Assembly (NCBI RefSeq): GCF_019679435.2
Contig: NZ_CP139781.1
Coordinates: 62,001-126,000 of the forward strand
Source: Actomonas aquatica
GTDB lineage: Bacteria > Verrucomicrobiota > Verrucomicrobiia > Opitutales > Opitutaceae
DNA length: 64,000 bases
Direction of reading: 5' to 3'
Position numbers and translations under genes: made by a program. Below the pieces are notes generated by a model. That model saw nothing but the letters and a program-made list of their open reading frames with translations. It did no database searches and was not told the DNA's origin. Positions 1-8,406 of this stretch are shown here, piece after piece (positions within the stretch are counted from its first letter, which is position 1; each line of letters opens with the position of its first letter).

Positions 1-585
1 CACGAGTCCGCCCATCACGAGGGCGGTTTCGATCATGGCGGCAGTTTTGTTGAGGTGGATGAATTCGAGTTCCTCCGGCGTGGCGTCGCCTTTGGCTTCG
101 CCCTCGAGGTCGGCCATTTGACCGCCGATCAGGCGTCGGCTGCCCGCGGTCGCGGCGAGTTCGCGGATGAGGCCATGGGCGAGGGCGGGCCGATCGGCGT
201 AAGCCTCGGCAAGCAGGGCAAAGGCGTGGGTGAGCAGCGCGTCGCCGGCGAGCAGGGCGGTGGCTTCGTCGTAGGCCTTGTGCACGGTGGGACGGCCGCG
301 GCGCAGGTCGTCGTTGTCCATGCAGGGTAGGTCGTCGTGGATGAGCGAATACGTGTGCAGGCACTCGATGGCGACGGCGGCGGGCAGGGCCTCGTCGCCG
401 TCCAGGCCGCCGAGTTCGGCGGCGGAGAGCAGCAGGGCGGGGCGCAGGCGCTTGCCGCCGGCCTCCAGGCTGTAGCGCATGGCGGCGTGCAGGCGGGCAG
501 GGCGCGTGTCCGCTGCCGGAACATGTTGATCGAGGCCCGTTTCGACGCGGGCGACCAGAGAGTTTAATTTGTTTGTGACATCCAT
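1..585 (-). CDS. ispA: Polyprenyl (farnesyl/geranylgeranyl) diphosphate synthase, C-terminus cut by window edge
   Basis: This open frame runs from ATG at 585 off the left edge, giving the N-terminal 195 residues. It shows the GGKRLRPAL substrate-binding stretch and the first aspartate-rich motif of trans-prenyltransferases ([10 protein letters not shown]), followed by [21 protein letters not shown]. This is the signature of IspA-type enzymes, which add isopentenyl diphosphate to allylic diphosphates in the cytoplasm. The second Asp-rich motif would lie outside the window. Chain length (C15 or C20) cannot be decided from the motif alone, so the symbol is by family resemblance. It is divergent from the DUF4013 gene, with 43 bp between the two starts. 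Confidence 0.88.
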   Translation of the reverse strand, partial: MDVTNKLNSLVARVETGLDQHVPAADTRPARLHAAMRYSLEAGGKRLRPALLLSAAELGGLDGDEALPAAVAIECLHTYSLIHDDLPCMDNDDLRRGRPTVHKAYDEATALLAGDALLTHAFALLAEAYADRPALAHGLIRELAATAGSRRLIGGQMADLEGEAKGDATPEELEFIHLNKTAAMIETALVMGGLV

Positions 586-628
586 GAGGGCGTCGCTACG
601 GTCCGGCTCAACCTTAGCTTCCGCCGCA

Positions 629-1234
629 ATGCCGACCCTAGAACTCGTTTGCAAACGCCTTTTCGCGGACTCCTCGTGGTTCATTAAGAGCATCGTAGGA
701 GCCCTGCTGCTGGTGGTGCCCATCGCGCACTTCCTGGCCTTTGGCTACCTGTATGGGTTGATTGAGCGCGCCCGTCGGGGTGACTCGGTCATTTTGCCGG
801 AATGGGGGGAGTGGCGCCGGCTGTTTTTTGATGGGATCGCCGCGTTTGTGATCTTTTTGGTGCTGGGCGTGGTGCCGTTGGCGATCGCCTGGATGTTCAC
901 GCTGCCGCTGCGTCTGCTGGCTTACGGTGCCTTTGTTTACCTCCCGATGGTGCCGGCGGTGCTCATCGTGGGGCCGTTGGTGGTGGCGGGCATTTACCAA
1001 TACCAGAAGCGCGAGGAGTATCGGGATGCCTTCCGGCTGCCGGTGCTGGGCGCCATGCTGCGGGCGGCGCGCGGTCGTTTTGTGCTGCCGACCCTGGCGC
1101 TCATCGGCTTCGTGCTGGCGGGTTATCCGCTCATGACCTTCACCGTTTTTGTGGGCTGGGCGTGCAGCTGGACCTACTACGCCGCTTCCTTCCGCTTTAT
1201 CGAAGAAACGCGCCGCGGTGGCGTGAAGATTTGA
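629..1234 (+). CDS. DUF4013-type integral membrane protein
   Basis: This protein of about 200 residues is read from ATG 629. An earlier in-frame start at 569 would overlap the divergent ispA gene and adds a non-hydrophobic leader, so it was not used. It has four to six hydrophobic segments and a repeated GxxxGxLYGLIERARRG / EWGEWRRLFFDGIAAF arrangement, typical of DUF4013 membrane proteins. No catalytic residues are visible and the function is unknown. It is followed 31 bp later by the FmdB-like gene on the same strand and may be co-transcribed with it. Confidence 0.7.
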   Translation: MPTLELVCKRLFADSSWFIKSIVGALLLVVPIAHFLAFGYLYGLIERARRGDSVILPEWGEWRRLFFDGIAAFVIFLVLGVVPLAIAWMFTLPLRLLAYGAFVYLPMVPAVLIVGPLVVAGIYQYQKREEYRDAFRLPVLGAMLRAARGRFVLPTLALIGFVLAGYPLMTFTVFVGWACSWTYYAASFRFIEETRRGGVKI

Positions 1235-1265
1235 TTTTTTGCTCCGGTTAGACACCTAAGCGCTC

Positions 1266-1529
1266 ATGCCGACCTACGACTACGTCTGCACCAAGTGTGA
1301 ACACGAATTTGAAGCGTTTCAGTCCATGAAGGACGAGCCGCTGAAAACCTGCCCGAAATGCAAGAAACGCGCGTTAAAGCGACTTGTTGGCGGCGGGTCC
1401 GGGCTAATCTTCAAGGGCTCGGGTTTCTACATCACCGACTACAAAAACAAGTCCAGCGGCGGCAGTGAGAAGTCGTCGGCCAAGGATTCCGGCACGGCCG
1501 CCAAATCGACCGACGCCAAGGCGTCCTGA
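1266..1529 (+). CDS. FmdB-family zinc-ribbon protein
   Basis: The 87-residue protein begins MPTYDYVC and has two CxxC pairs (C8/C11 and C29/C32). This is the compact zinc ribbon of the FmdB/CxxC_CxxC_SSSS putative regulatory family. The motif is followed by a GGGSGLIFKGSGFYITDYK segment and a low-complexity Ser/Lys-rich tail, both usual for the family. Members are named after a putative regulator of formamidase or amidase genes, but no DNA target has been shown for this type. It sits between two membrane-protein genes with short gaps. Confidence 0.85.
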   Translation: MPTYDYVCTKCEHEFEAFQSMKDEPLKTCPKCKKRALKRLVGGGSGLIFKGSGFYITDYKNKSSGGSEKSSAKDSGTAAKSTDAKAS

Positions 1530-1553
1530 TTCCACCCTCAACCCGTCCGTCTC

Positions 1554-2207
1554 ATGCTCAGCTCCACCAAACCCGCCGCTCCCAGTTTATTTGAGATCAC
1601 GCTCGGCGCGGTGCTGAGTGTGGTGTTGGGCGCGGTGCTCGCTGCGAGTTATCTGGCGGCCCAGCCGGTCGAGCAGGTGCGTTCGCTGCCGAAGGAGCCG
1701 GATGAGAGCACAGTATACTACGTGACGGGCTCCAGTCGCAGTTCGCTGGGACGCCAATGGCTGCGCAAGAAGCAGGTGCTGGTGGAGCAGGGCGCGTTTG
1801 AGCTCGAGTTCAATGAGGACGAGCTGAACACGTGGATGTCGTCGTCCCAGGCCAAGCCGGATGGGGAGGAAGAGTCCGGGGTGTTTGTCGCCAAGGGACT
1901 GAACTTCCGCATCGACGACGGCCAGTTGCAACTTGGTTTGCCGTGCACGTTTTCGCTGGCGGGAGTGACGCGCGATGTGGTGGTGCAGGCGCGGGGCGGT
2001 TTTGTCCGTGATGGAGGCGCTTACGCTTTCAAACCCGCGCAGCTCTACGTGGGCACGCTCGACGTGGCGCGACTGCCGGTGGTGGGTGACTTTTTCTACG
2101 ATCGTTTGATCGCTGCTCAGGAGATTCCGGAGGATGTGGCGGCGGCGTGGGGGAGCCTCAGCCGAGTCGCCGTCGAGGGCAATGTGCTGAAGCTGGAGCG
2201 GCGCTGA
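1554..2207 (+). CDS. Membrane-anchored protein of unknown function
   Basis: The 217-residue protein has one N-terminal transmembrane segment (about residues 14-36, LFEITLGAVLSVVLGAVLAA) and a soluble, probably periplasmic remainder of mixed alpha/beta composition with no recognisable catalytic motif. The ATG lies 24 bp after the stop of the FmdB-like gene, so the two may share a transcript. I do not recognise the family. The gene converges on the minus-strand DRTGG/AAA gene that ends at 2252. Confidence 0.65.
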   Translation: MLSSTKPAAPSLFEITLGAVLSVVLGAVLAASYLAAQPVEQVRSLPKEPDESTVYYVTGSSRSSLGRQWLRKKQVLVEQGAFELEFNEDELNTWMSSSQAKPDGEEESGVFVAKGLNFRIDDGQLQLGLPCTFSLAGVTRDVVVQARGGFVRDGGAYAFKPAQLYVGTLDVARLPVVGDFFYDRLIAAQEIPEDVAAAWGSLSRVAVEGNVLKLERR

Positions 2208-2251
2208 GGTCGCCCGAAGGCGGAGCGGGACGAGCGCCGGCGCCTCAGCGC

Positions 2252-3433
2252 TCAGCGCTTCATGGCTTCGAGCAGGTTGGGGATGCCCACGTGCTCTTGG
2301 ACGAGACGTTTGATGACCGGAATCTTGTCGGTGTCGCCCGGCTGCGTTTTCACCGTCATGCCGTTGATTTTGGAGGTCACGGTGTAGCTCTCGCCGGAGG
2401 CGGTCATCACGGGAATGCGAGTGCGGGAGAGGAGCTCCTTCAGCTTCGGGTGCGGCTCGATGTCGTTGGTGAGAATGATGCCGGCGATGGTGTCGTCGGG
2501 CGCGAGCTGGGCGCCGGAGATGGCGGCGAGCAGGATGTCGTCACGGTCGCCGGGGGTGATGATGACGGTGCCGCGCTCGAGGTGTTCAACGATGCCTTTG
2601 GCGGTCATGGCGCCGACGACGAGGCGTTCGACGCGCACGCGGGCTGCGCCGGCTTCGGCGTTGAGCCAACGGGCACTGATGTGTTCGGCGATCTGCGAGA
2701 GATTGGGATGGGACAGCACCGGCTGGATCGGCAGGACGCCGAGCAAGGGCACGCCGAGGCGAGCGAGACCGCGACCGGCGTAGTCGCGCACCATTTCCAT
2801 TTTGTCTTCCTCGACCTTGTTGAGGATGGCGCCCACCACCTCGACGCCGGCCTTGTCGAACAGCGCCTTATTGAGGGCAATTTCATCGACGGGGCGGCCG
2901 ATGCCTCCGGGGCAGACCAGGATGGCTTTAGCCCTCAGTAGCTTGGCGACGCGGGCGTTGGACAGGTCGAACACGCTGCCGACGCCGGCATGGCCGGTGC
3001 CCTCGATGAGGGTGAAGTCCTTTTCCCAGGAGACGCGGTCAAAGGCGCGGCAGATTTGGTCTTCGAGTTTGGGCAGGGTTTCGGCCGGGTCGGTGAGATA
3101 GCGGCGGGTGAAGCTGCCGTCGATGGCGACGGGGCTCATGCTCTCGATCGGCACGCGCACCTTAAAAATGGTGTCGAGGAGCACGGAGTCCTCATCGATC
3201 TGGCGGCCTTCGACCTTCACGAAACGTTGCCCGATGGGCTTGATGAAACCGACGCGCGGGAAGTGGGCCTGCAGCGCGGCGAAGAGGCCGAGGCAGGTGG
3301 TGGTCTTGCCGTCGTTCATGCGGGTCGCGGCCACAAACACGCGTTCGGTTTGCGTGTTGGTCGGGGCGGTCAGCAGCGGCAGAGCGGGCAGATTAAAGGG
3401 GTTGGTGGACGGAGAAGGTGTCTTGCTAGACAT
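2252..3433 (-). CDS. P-loop (BioD-like) plus DRTGG-domain protein, detached N-terminal half of long-form Pta
   Basis: Residues about 30-240 form a dethiobiotin-synthetase-like P-loop domain with MNDGKTTT as the nucleotide loop and EGTGHAGVGSVFDLSNARVA further on. Residues about 245-355 resemble a DRTGG domain (RLVVGAMTAKGIVEHL). In long bacterial phosphate acetyltransferases these two domains lie N-terminal to the catalytic domain and mediate allosteric control. Here they form a separate 393-residue protein, 14 bp downstream of the catalytic gene. A regulatory partnership with that Pta is inferred from this arrangement. No stop-codon lesion or frameshift is seen, so this looks like a genuine split and not a broken gene. 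Confidence 0.8.
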   Translation of the reverse strand: MSSKTPSPSTNPFNLPALPLLTAPTNTQTERVFVAATRMNDGKTTTCLGLFAALQAHFPRVGFIKPIGQRFVKVEGRQIDEDSVLLDTIFKVRVPIESMSPVAIDGSFTRRYLTDPAETLPKLEDQICRAFDRVSWEKDFTLIEGTGHAGVGSVFDLSNARVAKLLRAKAILVCPGGIGRPVDEIALNKALFDKAGVEVVGAILNKVEEDKMEMVRDYAGRGLARLGVPLLGVLPIQPVLSHPNLSQIAEHISARWLNAEAGAARVRVERLVVGAMTAKGIVEHLERGTVIITPGDRDDILLAAISGAQLAPDDTIAGIILTNDIEPHPKLKELLSRTRIPVMTASGESYTVTSKINGMTVKTQPGDTDKIPVIKRLVQEHVGIPNLLEAMKR

Positions 3434-3447
3434 GAGCGTCGGGAAAG

Positions 3448-4479
3448 TCAGGAGTTGGGGAAGAGGAGGTCGCGGTCGATTGCTTGAAGGCCGCAGACGA
3501 CGGCGGCGCCAAACACGTCGTGGGCGCTGGAACCACGACTGATCTCGGCGGCGGGTTTGGTCAGCCCGGTCACGATCTGACCGTAGGTGGCGGCCCCGGC
3601 GATGTGTTGCACGAGTTTGAAGGCGATGTTGCCGCTGTTCAGATCGGGAAAGATCAGCACGTTGGCGCGGCCGGCGACGGGAGACTCCACGTGTTTGGCC
3701 TTGGCGGTGTAGGCGTCGAGGGCGGCGTCGGCCTGGATTTCGCCATCGATCTCGAAGTCGAGTTTGGCGGCGGCCGCGCGCTCGCGGGCGAGTCGGGTGG
3801 CTTCACGCATCTTCAGCACCGAGGGGTGGGTGGCCGCGCCGTGGGAGGCGAAGCTGAGCATGGCGATGCGGGGCGACTCGTTGGTGAGGTGATGCGCGAT
3901 GATGCCGGTGGAGATGGCGATGTCGGCCAATTGGTCGGCGGTCGGCTCGGGAATGACACCGCAATCGGCCATAAAGAGGGCGCCGTGGGTGCCGAGCGGT
4001 TTTTCGTCGAAACTCAGAATCATGAGCGACGAGGCGGTGCGCACGTGCGGCAGACGCGGGATGATTTGGAAGAGGGGACGCAGGGCGCTCGACGCGCTCT
4101 GGGTGGCGCCACCAACGAGGGCGTCGGCTTGGGCGTGCAACAGCATCATGGTGGCGTAGGTGCTGTTGTCGCTCATCGCTTCGCGGGCGGCCTCGAGGGT
4201 CATGCCCTTGGCGGCGCGCATCTGGTGAAACTCGTGCACGAACACCTCAAAGTCGTCGGCCCGGGAGGGATCCAACAGGCGCATGCCCTCGATGTTGATG
4301 TCGAGTCGCACCGCGAGACGCTTCATTTCGGTGCGATCGCCGAGGAGGATCGGCACGCCGAGGCGGCGGGTCACCCATTGGCGAGCCGCTTGCATGATGC
4401 GGGCATCGGCGCCTTCAGGGAAGACGACGCGTTTCGGGTGCCGTTGTAGTTTGGCCGCAAGTCGATTGAGCAGAGGCAT
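3448..4479 (-). CDS. pta: Phosphate acetyltransferase catalytic subunit
   Basis: The roughly 343-residue protein consists almost only of the PTA_PTB domain: KRVVFPEGADARIMQAA at the start, MLLHAQADALVGGA in the middle and NVLIFPDLNSGNIAFKLVQ near the end. It should interconvert acetyl-CoA and acetyl phosphate in the cytoplasm. ATG 4479 (MPLLNRLAAKL) was chosen because the frame upstream lacks family resemblance and would run toward the divergent murJ. It is the first gene of a two-gene minus-strand unit with the P-loop/DRTGG gene, in the reverse of the domain order in fused Pta proteins. Confidence 0.88.
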   Translation of the reverse strand: MPLLNRLAAKLQRHPKRVVFPEGADARIMQAARQWVTRRLGVPILLGDRTEMKRLAVRLDINIEGMRLLDPSRADDFEVFVHEFHQMRAAKGMTLEAAREAMSDNSTYATMMLLHAQADALVGGATQSASSALRPLFQIIPRLPHVRTASSLMILSFDEKPLGTHGALFMADCGVIPEPTADQLADIAISTGIIAHHLTNESPRIAMLSFASHGAATHPSVLKMREATRLARERAAAAKLDFEIDGEIQADAALDAYTAKAKHVESPVAGRANVLIFPDLNSGNIAFKLVQHIAGAATYGQIVTGLTKPAAEISRGSSAHDVFGAAVVCGLQAIDRDLLFPNS

Positions 4480-4605
4480 GGACGCGGCGAAAGTGGTTTG
4501 TCGGTCGCCGGGCGTCAATGGCACTCACGGACGTTCGCTGGCACGAGCGTGGTCAGGTCAGGGTTCACACTTGTAAGGCCTTGGGGGGCAGGCGAGAACT
4601 GCGCG

Positions 4606-6204
4606 GTGTCCCGCAGTCTGAAGAACATCGGCATCGTCTCCGCCGCGACCATGGTGTCGCGGGTGCTGGGCTTGGGGCGCGACGTGTTGGTGACGGCGGT
4701 GTTTGGCACAAGTGCGTTGGCGTCGGCCTTCGTGACGGCCTTTACCTTGCCCAACCTGTTTCGGCGGCTGCTGGGCGAGGGGGCGCTGACGGCGGCGATG
4801 GTGCCGACCCTCAACGATGAGTTGGCGGCGCGGCAGAAGGCCGGGGCGTTTGCGCTGCTGAATCAGGTGGCAAGTTGGCTGGGACTGGTAACGTTGCTGA
4901 TCGTGGGCGGATCCATGCTGGGACTGCACGGGCTCGCCGATGCGTCGTGGCTGGAGCGGGTGGTGGATAACGCGGCGACGGTGGAGCGCTGGCGACTGGC
5001 GGCGGAGATCGGCGTGTTCCTGTTTCCGTATCTGTTCTTCGTGTGTTTGGCGGCGGCGTTCAGCGCGGCGTTGCAAACGCTGAACCGTTTTCTGGAACCG
5101 GCGCTGTCGCCGATCTGGCTCAATCTCGCCATCATTGGCGCGTTGGGCGGTGCGGTGTGGGGACTGGGCATCGAGGTAGGGGAGGCGCGCATGCGCTGGT
5201 TGTGCGGCGGGGTGCTGGTCGGTGGATTTCTGCAGATGGCCGTGCCGGCGGGAGCACTGATGGTGCGGGAAGGGTGGCGGCCGCGGTTGGACCTGAGCCT
5301 GAGCCCGGCAGTGCGGGCGGTGCTGGTGTTGATGGGACCGACGGTGCTGGGGTCGGCGGTGTATTTGATCAACCTCGCGGTGTCGCGGGTGATCGGGCTG
5401 TCGCTCAACGAGGCGGCGGCGACCATCCTCAATCTCGCGACTCGTCTGATTGAGCTGCCGATCGGCGTGTTTGCGATCGCGGTGTCGACGGTGGTGTTTC
5501 CGCTCATCTCCAGTTACGCGGCCAAGCGGGAATGGGGCAAACTGGCGGCGGCGTATCATCACGGCATGCGCCTGGTGTTGGCGATCAACGTGCCGGCTGC
5601 GGCGGGTATGGTGGTGCTGGCCTCGCCGATCATTCGGGTGCTGTTTCAACGCGGGGAGTTTACCGGCGCTGATACCACGGCGATGGCGCCGGTGCTGATG
5701 GTGTTCGCCGCGGGGCTACCGTTTTTCGCTTACGTCAACCTGATGCTGCGCGCGTTTTACGCGGAGAAGGACACGCGCACGCCGGTGAAGGCGGCGGTGT
5801 TGAGTTTTGTGATCAATGTCGGTCTGAGCCTGTTGCTGATGGGGCCGCTCTCGACGATGGGACTGGCGCTGGCGAGCAACCTCGCGGTCGTGGCGCAGGC
5901 GGTCTATCTGCAACGCGCGCTCACGCGTCAGCGCCGCGAACTGGGCGTGGCGACCCTGTTGCCGAGCGTGGTGAAGATCCTCGTCGGCAGTGCCGCGATG
6001 GGTCTGGTGCTGTGGGGCGGGCTGCAGTGGATCGCGCCGGACGCGCAGACCTGGTGGGCGGATTTTGGCCGCTTGGCGGTGGGCGTGCCGGTAGGGGCGG
6101 GACTTTATGCCGCGGTGGTTTGGACCCTGCGGTTGGAGGGACGCGACGAGTTGTTGCGTTTGGTGCGTGGGCGTAAGCCGCGCGTGGATACAAAAGGACT
6201 ATGA
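4606..6204 (+). CDS. murJ: Lipid II flippase MurJ
   Basis: This polytopic protein of the MVF/MurJ family moves lipid II across the inner membrane during peptidoglycan synthesis. The N-terminus SLKNIGIVSAATMVSRVLGL and the following FVTAFTLPNLFRRLLGEGAL are family signatures, and about 14 hydrophobic segments follow. GTG 4606 was chosen because it places the start just before the conserved motif and has a purine-rich GGCGAG about 9 bases upstream. An in-frame TTG at 4498 would add 36 residues of unlikely sequence. The last four bases overlap the next gene (ATGA), which indicates translational coupling. Confidence 0.9.
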   Translation: MSRSLKNIGIVSAATMVSRVLGLGRDVLVTAVFGTSALASAFVTAFTLPNLFRRLLGEGALTAAMVPTLNDELAARQKAGAFALLNQVASWLGLVTLLIVGGSMLGLHGLADASWLERVVDNAATVERWRLAAEIGVFLFPYLFFVCLAAAFSAALQTLNRFLEPALSPIWLNLAIIGALGGAVWGLGIEVGEARMRWLCGGVLVGGFLQMAVPAGALMVREGWRPRLDLSLSPAVRAVLVLMGPTVLGSAVYLINLAVSRVIGLSLNEAAATILNLATRLIELPIGVFAIAVSTVVFPLISSYAAKREWGKLAAAYHHGMRLVLAINVPAAAGMVVLASPIIRVLFQRGEFTGADTTAMAPVLMVFAAGLPFFAYVNLMLRAFYAEKDTRTPVKAAVLSFVINVGLSLLLMGPLSTMGLALASNLAVVAQAVYLQRALTRQRRELGVATLLPSVVKILVGSAAMGLVLWGGLQWIAPDAQTWWADFGRLAVGVPVGAGLYAAVVWTLRLEGRDELLRLVRGRKPRVDTKGL

Positions 6205-7190
6205 TGAAAAAGTGGGTGGCTAAAAACTGGTTCATGCTCGGCATGCCCCTGGCGGTGGCGTTGGCCTGGGTATTCCCGGATATTGGGGCGAAGGGAGGTC
6301 TGCTGCGCACGGAAATCACGACGAAGCTGGCGGTGGCCTTTGTGTTCTTTTCGCAGGGACTCACTCTGCCGGCGAAGGCGCTCAAGGATGGCGCGAGTCA
6401 GTGGCAACTGCATCTGGCGGTGCAGCTTTTCGGGTTCCTGATTGTGCCGCTCATTGGCCTCGGTTTCGACGCAGTGGTGGGGGCCCAACTCGCGCCGGAT
6501 CTACGGCTGGGTTTCCTGTTTCTGTGCGTGCTGCCCTCCACGATCGTGATGGCGGTGGCGCTTGCCACGGTGGCTGGCGGCAACGTGCCGGCCGCTATTT
6601 TTAACGCCGTGCTTTCCAACGTGCTGGGCGTGTTTGTGACGCCGATGTGGGTGGCGTGGCTGATGAAATCGAGCGGTCAGACCCTGTCGCTCGTCGACGT
6701 GTTGCAGGAGTTGTTTTTCCTCCTGCTGCTGCCGCTGGCGGTGGGGCAAATCGTGCGCCGTTTTGGCGCCGAGATTTGGGCCGACGCCAATCGCAAACGC
6801 CTCAACAACGCGGCGAACGCGATCATCCTCGTGATCGTTTACGCGGCGTTCTGCAATTCGGTGAAGGCCGATCTCTGGTCGTCGCACGGTTGGAAAACCT
6901 TCGTGGCGGCGGCGGTGGGGGTGATGGTGTTGCAGCTCGTCGCAGTGGGGGGCGCGGTGCTCTTGGCGCGCGTGTTTCGCTTCGCGCCCGCAGAAGCCAT
7001 CGTGTTCACCATCACCGGCGCCCAGAAGAGTCTGGCGACCGGGGTGCCGCTAGCGAAGGTCATCTTCGGCGCGCACCCGGGTCTGGGGCTCATCCTGCTG
7101 CCGATCATGATCTATCACCCGTCGCAGTTGTTCCTCTGCGGCACCCTGGCGGGGCGGCACTTACGCAAGCACGGTGTGACGGACCGGTGA
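6201..7190 (+). CDS. Bile-acid:sodium-symporter-like transporter (SBF_like/YfeH type)
   Basis: The 329-residue protein has about ten hydrophobic segments and motifs of the SBF-like family: FVFFSQGLTLPAKAL near residue 60, LPSTIVMAVALATVAGGN near 120 and ITGAQKSLATGVPLAKVIF near 280. Relatives of this type (YfeH) are putative sodium-coupled carriers with unassigned substrates. It starts inside the murJ stop (ATGA overlap), so both are probably translated from one message. Nothing in the neighbourhood identifies the solute. Confidence 0.8.
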   Translation: MMKKWVAKNWFMLGMPLAVALAWVFPDIGAKGGLLRTEITTKLAVAFVFFSQGLTLPAKALKDGASQWQLHLAVQLFGFLIVPLIGLGFDAVVGAQLAPDLRLGFLFLCVLPSTIVMAVALATVAGGNVPAAIFNAVLSNVLGVFVTPMWVAWLMKSSGQTLSLVDVLQELFFLLLLPLAVGQIVRRFGAEIWADANRKRLNNAANAIILVIVYAAFCNSVKADLWSSHGWKTFVAAAVGVMVLQLVAVGGAVLLARVFRFAPAEAIVFTITGAQKSLATGVPLAKVIFGAHPGLGLILLPIMIYHPSQLFLCGTLAGRHLRKHGVTDR

Positions 7191-7246
7191 CAAGAAAGTC
7201 GTCGCTCGGCTTGATTGAGCGCGCGGGGTTTGTAGCTTCCCGCCAG

Positions 7247-7855
7247 ATGGGCCGAACCAGCAACGCAGATCAACGTCTCATGGACGCCGCACTCTCTCTC
7301 ATGTGGGAGGAGAGTTACGGCGCCGTGTCGGTGGATGATATCTGTCGCAAGGCGGACGTCCGCAAAGGCAGTTTTTACTACTACTTCAGCTCCAAGTCCG
7401 AACTGGCCGTGCGCGCCTTGGACCGTATGTGGGAAGAACACAAGCGGGCACTGGAAGAGTATTTCGCCGCCAGCCGCGGTCCAATTGAACGCATTCGCGC
7501 CCGCTGCGACCAAGCGTTGATTTTTCAGCGCGAAATGAAGCAGCAATACGGCCGCGTCCTGGGCTGTCCGCTGTGTTCGCTCGGTTCGGAAATCTGCAAC
7601 CAAGACTCGGCGATCCGCGACAAAGTGCGCGAGATTCTCGACCTCAAGGTCGGTTACTGGGAGCAGGCCATCCGGGAGGCGCAGGACTTGGGACTTTTGG
7701 TGGCAAACAATCCCACTCAGAAGGCGCGCTGCGCGATGGCCTTCTTCGAGGGCATGATCGCCCAAGCGCGCCTGCACGACGATCTCAGTCGATTGGAAGG
7801 TCTGGCTGACCAAATGTGCGAGCATCTCGGTGTGCGGTCTTCGGTGACGGCCTGA
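7247..7855 (+). CDS. TetR-family regulator, NemR-like with a cysteine cluster
   Basis: The N-terminal helix-turn-helix spans about residues 25-50 (VSVDDICRKADVRKGSFYYYFSSK), and the C-terminal half belongs to the group with a GCPLCSLGSEIC stretch (C107, C110, C117). In E. coli NemR a cysteine at the equivalent region senses electrophiles and bleach. ATG 7247 was chosen because the frame upstream overlaps the transporter gene. Downstream on the same strand lie thioredoxin, Old Yellow Enzyme and nitroreductase, the same type of target set that NemR controls. A perfect inverted repeat between this gene and trx is its likely operator. The inducer is inferred, not shown. Confidence 0.8.
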   Translation: MGRTSNADQRLMDAALSLMWEESYGAVSVDDICRKADVRKGSFYYYFSSKSELAVRALDRMWEEHKRALEEYFAASRGPIERIRARCDQALIFQREMKQQYGRVLGCPLCSLGSEICNQDSAIRDKVREILDLKVGYWEQAIREAQDLGLLVANNPTQKARCAMAFFEGMIAQARLHDDLSRLEGLADQMCEHLGVRSSVTA

Positions 7856-7924
7856 TCGATGCGGCGAGGGGGTTAATGCCCGCTGCGCACGGGTTTGGGG
7901 AATTTAGGGCAGGGGATGAGCCCT

Positions 7925-7980
7925 CTAATCGTCGGAAAATTGCGTGAACCGCTTGCGCGAATCTAAACCTAGACGATTAG
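7925..7980. promoter_or_regulatory. Perfect 9-bp inverted repeat bracketing the probable trx-operon promoter
   Basis: CTAATCGTC at 7925-7933 is exactly repeated in inverse as GACGATTAG at 7972-7980, 9 bp before the thioredoxin ATG. Between the arms, TTGCGT (7940-7945) and TCTAAA (7962-7967), 16 bp apart, could serve as -35 and -10 elements. Two arms 47 bp apart around a promoter are compatible with two regulator half-sites or with looping. The neighbouring TetR-type protein is the obvious candidate binder. The promoter boxes are weak matches. Confidence 0.5.
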
Positions 7981-7989
7981 TCAACTATT

Positions 7990-8337
7990 ATGAACCAAAC
8001 CCCCACACTCCTCCCGGCCGTAACGGCCGCCACCTTTGAACACGATGTCCTCGAGGCCTCCCGCGAACGCCTTGTGGTGGTCGACTTCTGGGCCGAATGG
8101 TGCGGCCCGTGTAAGGCCATGGCACCGGTCCTCGAAGAGGCGCTCATCCAACGCGGCGAGGCCGTGAAGATCGTTAAGGTCGACGTCGACCGCGAACCGC
8201 GCCTTTCCATGCTGCATGGCGTGCGCTCGATCCCCACGTTGGCCTTCTTCCGCGACGGCCGAAAGGTCGACGAACTCGTCGGCTTGCAGGCGCTCGACCC
8301 GCTCTTGCAGCGCATCGACCGCGCCGCCACGGCCTGA
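7990..8337 (+). CDS. trxA: Thioredoxin
   Basis: The 115-residue protein contains the WCGPCK active site (C38/C41) after VVVDFWAEW and the cis-proline segment RSIPTLAFF, with no signal peptide. It is therefore a cytoplasmic disulfide reductant. It is the first gene after the putative operator and is followed by two flavin reductases, which suggests induction under redox or electrophile stress. It is probably an accessory paralogue, since a main housekeeping trxA would be expected elsewhere, so the symbol is by family resemblance. Confidence 0.88.
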   Translation: MNQTPTLLPAVTAATFEHDVLEASRERLVVVDFWAEWCGPCKAMAPVLEEALIQRGEAVKIVKVDVDREPRLSMLHGVRSIPTLAFFRDGRKVDELVGLQALDPLLQRIDRAATA

Positions 8338-8406
8338 TCGCGCCGCGCTCGTCCGCTCCTCCGTCAGATTTCCCATTCCCGCTTCACTGTTCTCAACCCT
8401 CCGCTG

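Noticed and set aside
4498-4605. Longer murJ reading frame from TTG 4498
   Set aside because: The added 36 residues have no MurJ resemblance and run close to the divergent pta start. GTG 4606 has a better context.
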